Source of the DNA: Adlercreutzia agrestimuris
GTDB lineage: Bacteria > Actinomycetota > Coriobacteriia > Coriobacteriales > Eggerthellaceae
DNA length: 38,331 nucleotides
Reading direction: 5' to 3'
Assembly (NCBI RefSeq): GCF_943193125.1
Contig: NZ_CALPCX010000006.1
Span: 1-38,331 of the forward strand
The position numbers and the translations under genes were made by a program. Below the pieces are notes generated by a model. It saw nothing but the letters and a program-made list of their open reading frames with translations, ran no database searches and was not told the DNA's origin. Position 1 is the stretch's first letter. Each line of letters starts with the position of its first letter. Below are positions 33,338 to 38,331 of the stretch, one piece after another.

Positions 33338-33597
33338 TTTTCCACAAAACGGGTTTCAGCGTCGCCTATTATAATAATTTTATTTTTATTTGTAAGTTCT
33401 TAGATAAAGAAAACTATACGTTTTTTCTTTTCTATTTCTTTTCTATTTCTTTTCGTTCTTTTCTTTATCTTTTCTTTATCTTTTCTTTATCTTTTCTTTT
33501 ACGCCAAAAAGTTTTCCACACTGTTTCAACATGTTTTCCACAAAGTTATCCACAATGACAACAAAGTTACTAACAAGTTTTCCACAAGTTTTCAACA
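33338..33597. other. oriV: Probable vegetative replication origin with DnaA boxes
   Basis: One consensus DnaA box TTATCCACA (33546-33554) and four TTTTCCACA variants (33338-33346, 33512-33520, 33534-33542, 33578-33586), all in the same direction, plus TTTTCAACA (33589-33597). Between the first and the cluster lies an A/T-rich stretch with 11-bp repeats. The layout of boxes next to an unwinding element matches DnaA-dependent origins. No gene with a ribosome site lies here. A 101-residue frame over it is low-complexity and not accepted. Confidence 0.78.
33430..33500. repeat. 11-bp pyrimidine repeats, likely unwinding element
   Basis: TTCTATTTCTT at 33430 and 33441, a broken unit at 33452, and TTCTTTATCTT at 33461, 33472 and 33483, then a partial unit. 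The 11-bp spacing keeps the units on one helix face. Direct A/T-rich repeats beside DnaA boxes typically form the DNA unwinding element. Confidence 0.75.
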
Positions 33598-33872
33598 ATG
33601 GTTTTTGACCGTTTTTGTCACCCTGATCCATCATCTTTTATCTTTGAAAACCGATTTTTCTCATTGAATAGCTACCCCCAGTTGCCTATTGGGCATAGCT
33701 TGTTTTCAGCCGACAACTCATTAACATCGAGTTTGCCCTCTGCTCTAAAACTAATTTCAGATTGTTCTTTGGTGCCTTAAAACCTGCCGCACCGAGGATA
33801 CTTTAGCCATTTCTTTTTTGCTGATACCTCATTTGCTCATTCAGCCTCATGCTGGCTGTGATTTCTTGCACA

Positions 33873-34040
33873 CGCCTTTAATCTGCCTACTCTCACAGAG
33901 ATTCCAAACCAAAGCAAGGCGCAGTCTTCCTGCATAAAACCCGCACAAGCAAACCCATCTTGTGCAGGTTTTACGAAGAAGGCTGCTTTGATCCTTGTCT
34001 TTGGTTTGTAAGTCTCCGTGCGCTTGCAGATCACAAGGCG
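33873..34040 (+). promoter_or_regulatory. Long hairpin upstream of the 34081 gene (structured leader copy 4)
   Basis: 168 nt with the same architecture but a different sequence. Stems: CGCCTT/AAGGCG (33873 with 34035), ATCTGC/GCAGAT, CACAGAGATT with AGTCTCCGTG, AAACCAAAG-CAAGG with CCTTG-CTTTGGTTT, and an apical GCACAAG/CTTGTGC. The AGCAAGGCGCA segment is shared with copies 1-3. The ribosome site TTAGGAGG follows. Confidence 0.7.
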
Positions 34041-34080
34041 ACAGTACAAGGAAATGTCGCACAACTTTTAGGAGGTTATC

Positions 34081-34482
34081 ATGGGTAATCGTGCTGTTAT
34101 CACTTCAACCAAAAAAGACTTGGCTGTCTATCTTCATTGGAACGGTGGGCGAGACACCGTTGAACCATTACTTACATACTGCCGCTTGCATGGCTACCGC
34201 TCTCCTGCATGTGACTCATATGGCTATGCTCGCCTTTGTCAGGTGATGGGTAACTTCTTTGGTGGCAATAACTGTATCGGCTTGAGCGTATATACCACCG
34301 ATAAGGCAATGGATCCTGGCGACAACGGCATTTACGTTATCGACGAAAACTGGGAAATTGTAGAACGCATTGGCGCTCCATTTATTGAGCAAGATGTTTA
34401 CCCAGCTAGTGAAGTGATAAAGACTTTAGATGAAAATATGCCAGAAGGTGAGCGTCTGCTCGATCACTTGTACGATTGCTAA
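34081..34482 (+). CDS. Conserved hypothetical accessory protein (MGNRAVIT family)
   Basis: 133 residues with TTAGGAGG upstream. The start MGNRAVITSTKKDLAVYLHW, then NGGRDTVEPLLTYC and ARLCQVMGNFFGG, is a pattern I have seen in small hypothetical proteins of Gram-positive mobile elements; no function is known to me. It is compact, cytoplasmic and has several aromatic residues and Cys. It is a single-gene unit with structured leader copy 4 in front and a strong terminator behind, the same unit design as the 2700 and 32687 genes. Candidate for early expression after transfer. Confidence 0.75.
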   Translation: MGNRAVITSTKKDLAVYLHWNGGRDTVEPLLTYCRLHGYRSPACDSYGYARLCQVMGNFFGGNNCIGLSVYTTDKAMDPGDNGIYVIDENWEIVERIGAPFIEQDVYPASEVIKTLDENMPEGERLLDHLYDC

Positions 34483-34504
34483 TTGTTTTTACATATCCCT
34501 TTTC

Positions 34505-34534
34505 CCAGGCAGCTTTTAAGCTGCCTGGTTTTGT
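34505..34534 (+). terminator. Terminator after the 34081 gene
   Basis: CCAGGCAGCTT/AAGCTGCCTGG, 11 bp perfect with a 2-nt centre, followed by TTTTGTCTT. Confidence 0.9.
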
Positions 34535-34578
34535 CTTGTGCATATGCAGGATAAGCGGGGGTTTTGTTAGCTTTTTTG

Positions 34579-35025
34579 CTATGCGATGGTTGGTTTTGAC
34601 ACCTTTGCCTGGCGCTGATCCAGATAATCAAAGGCTTCTTTGCAAAGCGTTCTTACCCATTGTGGTGTACAGTTCAGCGTCTCGGCGACTTTTTTTGATG
34701 ATTGACGCTGCAAATACATCAAGTTCACCGCATCGGCATGGCGATAACTCAAAGCCGCCGCCACGCTGTTCTCTGCCTGATACAACAAGTAATAGCTATA
34801 TTCTATTTCGTGTTGAATTGCCTTGATTCTCTGTTTCAGCACTTCTTCATAGGAGAGTCGCTTATTGATTGCATCTATCCTCTCAAAGACACTGCCTTTT
34901 ATTTCTTTGTCATATCTTATTGCAGTTGCGGTTTCGGCAGCATAACGACTTTCAAGCAACTCTATTGCGCGCTGCAATTCATCAATGTTGCTTCGTGTCT
35001 TTTTGAATGCCAGTTCGTGTTTCAT
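34579..35025 (-). CDS. Sigma-factor-like helix-turn-helix protein
   Basis: 148 residues. The N-terminal two thirds are coiled-coil (NIDELQRAIELLESRYAAET). The C-terminus (LMYLQRQSSKKVAETLNCTP, then QWVRTLCKEAFDYL) fits a sigma region 4-type HTH, as in small phage and ICE activators of the DUF1492/ArpU kind. It is last in the operon of HTH, HTH and DnaC-like genes and overlaps the latter by 44 bp. It may activate late or transfer promoters. No target can be named. Confidence 0.65.
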   Translation of the reverse strand: MKHELAFKKTRSNIDELQRAIELLESRYAAETATAIRYDKEIKGSVFERIDAINKRLSYEEVLKQRIKAIQHEIEYSYYLLYQAENSVAAALSYRHADAVNLMYLQRQSSKKVAETLNCTPQWVRTLCKEAFDYLDQRQAKVSKPTIA

Positions 35026-35641
35026 CTTTTCCCCCGAACCCTTTTATTAGTCTGTGATCCCGTCGTAAAAGTTCAACATCAACATAAGACCCACGTAGGC
35101 GCGAGCCTATACGTGCACCCTCCAACTCACCCCAATGTTGATAGAGTCCTTTTAGTGAATAATTGCTTGTAATTATGGTTGGCTTTTGCAGAGCATAACG
35201 TGAATCAAGCAGCGTGATTATTGTTTCCATGCCCCATGCTGTCCGCTGCTCCATCCCTAAGTCTTCAAGTACCAGCAAGTCGTAGTTTTCGTACTTTTCA
35301 AGAGGGGAGCCGTCTTGCCAGTTGTAGCTATTTTGCATCTCCTGCAACAACATGTTAGTTGATATGAGTTTTGCTGTTGCGCCTTCACGCAACACCAACA
35401 CCACACAAGCTGCTGCCGCCCAGGTTTTACCGCATCCAGTGCACCCATACAAATAACTACCTATGCCCGATTTATATCGGTCATAGCACGCTTTACCTTC
35501 GGTGCTTTCGGCTTTTTCGTATATCCCGAGGACTCCTGCTTGCTTTAGCTTTGTATGCCATCGCTTGTGTTGTATTTCTTGGAATTGTGGCATTTGCTCT
35601 AATGCCAGTTGTTCCATTTTCTTGGCGTTGGTGGTTTCCAT
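34982..35641 (-). CDS. DnaC/IstB-like AAA+ ATPase (helicase loader)
   Basis: 219 residues. Walker A is GCTGCGKTW (residues 66-74), Walker B is DLLVLEDLG, and PTIITSNYSLKGL matches sensor 1 of DnaC/IstB proteins. With no transposase nearby it is more likely a replicative helicase loader than IstB. It lies 1.4 kb from the DnaA-box origin and could load host DnaB there. Part of a four-gene minus-strand operon. Confidence 0.85.
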   Translation of the reverse strand: METTNAKKMEQLALEQMPQFQEIQHKRWHTKLKQAGVLGIYEKAESTEGKACYDRYKSGIGSYLYGCTGCGKTWAAAACVVLVLREGATAKLISTNMLLQEMQNSYNWQDGSPLEKYENYDLLVLEDLGMEQRTAWGMETIITLLDSRYALQKPTIITSNYSLKGLYQHWGELEGARIGSRLRGSYVDVELLRRDHRLIKGFGGKDETRTGIQKDTKQH

Positions 35642-35660
35642 CTCTCTACTCTTTCTTGGT

Positions 35661-35915
35661 TTATTTTGCTAACGCCGCGCTCAACCCCTGTTTCCACGAC
35701 TTAATCTCCTCAAGTTCTTCCCGCAATTCATCGAGTTCTTTTAGCATTTCTGCATTCGATAGCTGGCGTAGTGGGATGCGCCAAGTCCTACCAATCTTTA
35801 TTGCTTCGATCTTTCCTGTTGCACAATGCCTGATCACCGTTTTTTCGCATACGCCCAAAATTTCTGCGTACTCTCTTACGGTTAAGAATTCTCTTTTTGA
35901 ATTTGTGCGATCCAT
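35661..35915 (-). CDS. Excisionase/MerR-type helix-turn-helix protein
   Basis: 84 residues. LTVREYAEILGVCEKTVIRH, then GKIEAIKIGRTWRIPL, is the winged-helix pattern of excisionase-family DNA-binding proteins. A coiled-coil tail follows (LDELREELEEIK). It is a good candidate for the recombination directionality factor, or a regulator. GAGGAAC precedes the ATG; it overlaps the upstream HTH gene by 34 bp. Confidence 0.8.
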   Translation of the reverse strand: MDRTNSKREFLTVREYAEILGVCEKTVIRHCATGKIEAIKIGRTWRIPLRQLSNAEMLKELDELREELEEIKSWKQGLSAALAK

Positions 35916-36142
35916 TGGCGTTCCTCAACCTTTGCTTGCTTTGACCTGTCTACCCCTACTGCCAAAAACACATCTTCAAAATTCCCATCAAGGTATTTGC
36001 AAACCTTAATGGCACTTCCAAGCGGCATTTTCTCTGGGTTTCTTTCGTAATTTGAGTAGGTTGTGCGGTTGACGTTAAGCAAAAGCGCCAGTTCTTTTTT
36101 AGTCACCCTTCGCTTTTTTCTTAACTCCTCTAAAAGCGTCAT
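35882..36142 (-). CDS. XRE-family helix-turn-helix regulator
   Basis: 86 residues from the ATG at 36142 with AGGAG upstream. An HTH of the Cro/CI type spans about 10-55 (RVTKKELALLLNVNRTTYSN, then YERNPEKMPL). It opens the minus-strand operon facing the CI/LexA-like repressor, the position of a Cro-like partner in a lysogeny-type switch. Confidence 0.8.
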   Translation of the reverse strand: MTLLEELRKKRRVTKKELALLLNVNRTTYSNYERNPEKMPLGSAIKVCKYLDGNFEDVFLAVGVDRSKQAKVEERQWIAQIQKENS

Positions 36143-36170
36143 ATAGTCTCCTGCCAATAATAGAATTTAG

Positions 36171-36182
36171 TTTTATTCACCT
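36171..36182. promoter_or_regulatory. Operator-like site upstream of the XRE operon
   Basis: TTTTATTCACCT, 29 bp upstream of the start codon at 36142. Matches the TTTAACTCACCT motif at 36304 in 10 of 12 bases. Confidence 0.45.
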
Positions 36183-36303
36183 CTTGCGCCAAAGCTATTC
36201 CTTGCTCCCTGCGTCTTAAAAGGCTGCTTAATTGCTGATCAAATGCCTTTTTATTTCTTGCTCTGGCTTAATTTCTCTATTCTCATTTTTGGTATAAGAT
36301 TAG

Positions 36304-36346
36304 TTTAACTCACCTCATTGCTAAGTCAAGTTAAATGGCTTACTAT
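36304..36346 (+). promoter_or_regulatory. Operator and promoter of the repressor-integrase operon
   Basis: TTTAACTCACCT (36304-36315) lies directly before a promoter with -35 TTGCTA (36318-36323), a 17-bp spacer and -10 TACTAT (36341-36346). The start codon follows at 36383. Binding by the encoded repressor is likely. Confidence 0.6.
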
Positions 36347-36382
36347 TTTTGTTGAATTTTTTTTACATGGAGGTGAGATATT

Positions 36383-37006
36383 TTGAACATTATCGGTTGC
36401 AACATTGCTAGACTCCGAAAAGCCAAAGGTATTTCGCAGAAACAACTTGCCGAGGATCTCGGCGTATCCCGATCTGCTGTTTCGTTTTATGAATCTGGCA
36501 AAGTTACCCCTCGTATGCGGGTGCTTGATGATATGGCTGCCTATTTCGACGTTAGTATTAGCGAGATTGTAGAAGATTGTGATAACGTCCCTAATAAGTC
36601 ATTCAATGTTAAAGCCACCGACTCTATCGAGGTTGGCATACTCAACAGCGATGGCACTTATTCGACTAATCGCACTGTAAAAGTCCCTTACAACGTTCTT
36701 GCCGCCGACAGTGACTCCTACGCTATGGTTGTTGACGACGATGCGGTTAATCGAATAATACCGAGAGGTTGCGTCGCTATCGTATCTCCTCATTCTGCTA
36801 TCAACAATGGCTCTATTGCTCCTGTTTCTATTGACGGATCACCTTTTACATTGCGACGCGTTTATCAAACTCCGCAAACCCTTATCTTGTCTGCCGACAG
36901 CCTTTCCCCTGACTGCAAAGACATTATCATTCCTAACGATTCTGACACCCACGTTCGTTATGGTGGCAAGGTGCTCTGGTTCCAGCCGCTAGATCTCCTA
37001 GACTAG
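36383..37006 (+). CDS. CI/LexA-like repressor with an inactive S24 protease domain
   Basis: 207 residues from a TTG start with a strong GGAGGTGAG site. An XRE HTH fills 1-~65 (SQKQLAEDLGVSRSAVSFYE). The C-terminal ~110 residues follow the S24/LexA layout (SDSYAMVVDDDAVNRIIPRG, then VAIVSP, PFTLRRVY, VLWFQPL). Where active members have GDSM with the catalytic serine, this one reads DDAV, and the LKR lysine is LRR. Both dyad residues appear lost, so RecA-stimulated self-cleavage is not expected. It probably keeps the element quiet and is relieved by another route. It lies 13 bp before the integrase gene. Confidence 0.85.
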   Translation: MNIIGCNIARLRKAKGISQKQLAEDLGVSRSAVSFYESGKVTPRMRVLDDMAAYFDVSISEIVEDCDNVPNKSFNVKATDSIEVGILNSDGTYSTNRTVKVPYNVLAADSDSYAMVVDDDAVNRIIPRGCVAIVSPHSAINNGSIAPVSIDGSPFTLRRVYQTPQTLILSADSLSPDCKDIIIPNDSDTHVRYGGKVLWFQPLDLLD

Positions 37007-37019
37007 CTAAGGAGTCTTT

Positions 37020-38195
37020 ATGTCACAAATCCGCGGTAAAGGCTCCATAGTTCAGCTAGAGAAAAACAAACGTAAAGACAGATGCCGCAAATGGCAAATT
37101 CGCATCAGCACTGGCAAATCACCTAGCACGGGAAAATATAAAACTATTACCCGCGTTGTTCACGGTTCGTTTAGTTTTGCTCAAGCTGAACTCAACAATC
37201 TTATTAACGAACTTGAAAATATCCCCACATACAACTCTTTTGAAGATCCTTGTTTTGGTGAATATGCCGAGCATTGGCTTAATAAACGCAAATCTCGCGT
37301 GTCGGCTAACACTATCGCTAAGAATACCGACCATATTAAGAACCTTAATTTGCATCTTCGCTTTGCCAAACTAAAAGAGATTACTCCCTCTATGCTGGAA
37401 TGCACATATCAGGATCTTCTTAACGGCAAGTCTGTATCTGGCAGAAAGCTATCTGGCACTTTTGTGGCAAGTATTGCCTGCACAGCTTCTTTAATTTTCA
37501 AAGATGCTATGTCGGAGGGCATTATATTGTTTAACCCTTGTCTAAAAACTTCTCGTCCAGCTATTGACACCAAAGAACGCGTTGCTATTCGATGTGATGA
37601 TATGGCTTTCATCATTAAAAACCTCGAAGTTTGCAATCCTATTCAATTTGGGATCCGGTTTATTTTAAGAACTGGTCTTCGTGTAGGTGAAATTGCCGGC
37701 TTGTCACTTGGCGACTATAACGCCACAGACAAAACCATTTATGTACATTGTAACTATGATCGCTTTGGCAATCTTAAACCCACAAAGACCAAAGCTGGCA
37801 CGCGCGAACTACCTTTGTCTGACAAGGCTATTGATGACTTAGAAACGTATATAGCATATCTTGAGTCCTCTTTTGCAGACATTCGCAGTCGTCTCAACTC
37901 CGAGTCTCCTGTTTTGTCTGCTGATGCACCTCTAATTTGCAATGAGTTAGGCGAAAGGTTTACTCCAAATTATTTTACAAATTTTTGGAGAAAGAAACGC
38001 ATTGTACTTGGCTTTGATCACATCAACTTACACGACCTTCGCCACAGTTTCATTAGTGAACTCGCTCGTCGTAAAGTCGACCCAAAGAGCCTGCAAAAAA
38101 TTGCTGGGCATAGCAACATTAGCACCACGCTTAATATCTATACACACGTTGATTTAGAAGACAAGCGCAATGCCATCAGGAGTGTTGATTGGTAA
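37020..38195 (+). CDS. int: Tyrosine recombinase (integrase)
   Basis: 391 residues with TAAGGAG upstream. An N-terminal arm-binding domain (about 1-55) and SAM-like core-binding domain (about 70-165) precede the catalytic domain. RTGLRVGEIAGL carries the first Arg (about 223), HDLRHSF (about 338) the His-Leu-Arg-His box, GHSNISTTLNIYTHV the second His and the nucleophile Tyr374. It should integrate and, with an excisionase, excise the element. The gene ends next to the circle junction where attP is expected. Co-transcribed with the repressor, so integrase level is tied to the repressor promoter. Confidence 0.96.
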   Translation: MSQIRGKGSIVQLEKNKRKDRCRKWQIRISTGKSPSTGKYKTITRVVHGSFSFAQAELNNLINELENIPTYNSFEDPCFGEYAEHWLNKRKSRVSANTIAKNTDHIKNLNLHLRFAKLKEITPSMLECTYQDLLNGKSVSGRKLSGTFVASIACTASLIFKDAMSEGIILFNPCLKTSRPAIDTKERVAIRCDDMAFIIKNLEVCNPIQFGIRFILRTGLRVGEIAGLSLGDYNATDKTIYVHCNYDRFGNLKPTKTKAGTRELPLSDKAIDDLETYIAYLESSFADIRSRLNSESPVLSADAPLICNELGERFTPNYFTNFWRKKRIVLGFDHINLHDLRHSFISELARRKVDPKSLQKIAGHSNISTTLNIYTHVDLEDKRNAIRSVDW

Positions 38196-38254
38196 TCTCT
38201 AAAGTGTTATTTGTCCATATTTTGTACTTTGCCTATGCTTTTTTGCTTTGCTTT

Positions 38255-38331
38255 TTTAACGTTTATGCAGTTGAACTGGCATTTTAATATAACTTTTTCG
38301 CTTTTGCTTTTTTCTAGTTTGCCCGATTAGG
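38255..38331. repeat. 77-bp terminal repeat, right copy
   Basis: Exact copy of bases 1-77; see that entry. It begins 59 bases after the integrase stop codon, the usual place for attP in elements with a tyrosine recombinase. Confidence 0.9.

Noticed and set aside
33253..33558. A 101-residue plus-strand open frame
   Set aside because: It is Phe/Ser-rich low complexity produced by the pyrimidine repeats, has no ribosome site and lies over the DnaA-box region.
34982..35641. IstB, the helper of an IS21-type transposon
   Set aside because: The motifs fit DnaC and IstB alike, but there is no IstA transposase or terminal inverted repeat, and the neighbours are regulatory genes.
1..38331. tRNA, rRNA, insertion sequences and antibiotic-resistance genes
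   Set aside because: None could be recognised on reading both strands; no transposase or known resistance motif was seen.

Overview
The window reads as one complete, circular, conjugative mobile element of about 38.25 kb. The first 77 bases are repeated exactly as the last 77, as expected when a circular molecule is assembled into a linear contig. The host is probably an actinobacterium of moderate to low GC, most likely from the Coriobacteriia (the group of Atopobium, Olsenella and Eggerthella). The best evidence is an actinobacterial-type integration host factor (mIHF, 7536-7862). The sortase-anchored adhesin with CnaB and VaFE-like repeats, the SipW/TasA-type genes and the Gram-positive T4SS agree with this. 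The genus is a guess.

Layout. 1-1160: parA and a ribbon-helix-helix partner (minus strand), headed by an array of 8-bp repeats. 1225-3314: an ArdC-like antirestriction gene and an unknown gene, each behind a long hairpin. 3358-3645: seven consecutive hairpins, the likely oriT. 3661-6745: mobC, the relaxase, an unknown gene and an SSB-like gene. 6764-8491: a second copy of a structured intergenic module, then a small unknown gene, mIHF, a full SSB and another small gene. 8584-9816: a secreted wall-binding repeat protein. 9966-18599 (minus): a surface operon of a SipW-type signal peptidase, a TasA-like protein, a small sortase substrate and a 2,099-residue adhesin. 18699-32246 (minus): the conjugation operon(s), with topoisomerase III, VirB6-like, peptidoglycan hydrolase, VirB4, PrgI, a pilin-like protein, the VirD4 coupling protein, a PcfB-like adaptor and a duplicated-domain protein. 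32500-34534: two more genes behind long hairpins, with a DnaA-box-rich probable replication origin between them. 34579-38195: a control module with a sigma-like protein, DnaC-like ATPase, two HTH proteins, a divergent CI/LexA-like repressor and a tyrosine integrase.

How it may work together. The integrase, the circular form, the origin-like region and ParA suggest an element that can integrate but also persists as a replicating circle. No classical Rep protein is visible; DnaA boxes plus a DnaC-like loader suggest initiation by host DnaA. Two families of short DNA motifs appear to wire the element together. One is a set of four arrays of an 8-bp repeat (consensus TWTACKTA) upstream of parA, mIHF/ssb, the pilin-like gene and the PcfB-like gene, probably bound by the ParA partner. 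The other is a TCACCT motif near the repressor, the surface operon and the origin.

The most unusual feature is a family of five 117-170 nt hairpins, all on the plus strand. Four directly precede the start of a plus-strand accessory gene, and the fifth (copy at 6913-7061) precedes a four-codon stub. They resemble in concept the single-stranded promoters (Frpo/ssi type) of plasmid leading regions, though structured RNA leaders are an equally serious alternative. The genes behind them are candidates for early-expressed anti-defence functions.
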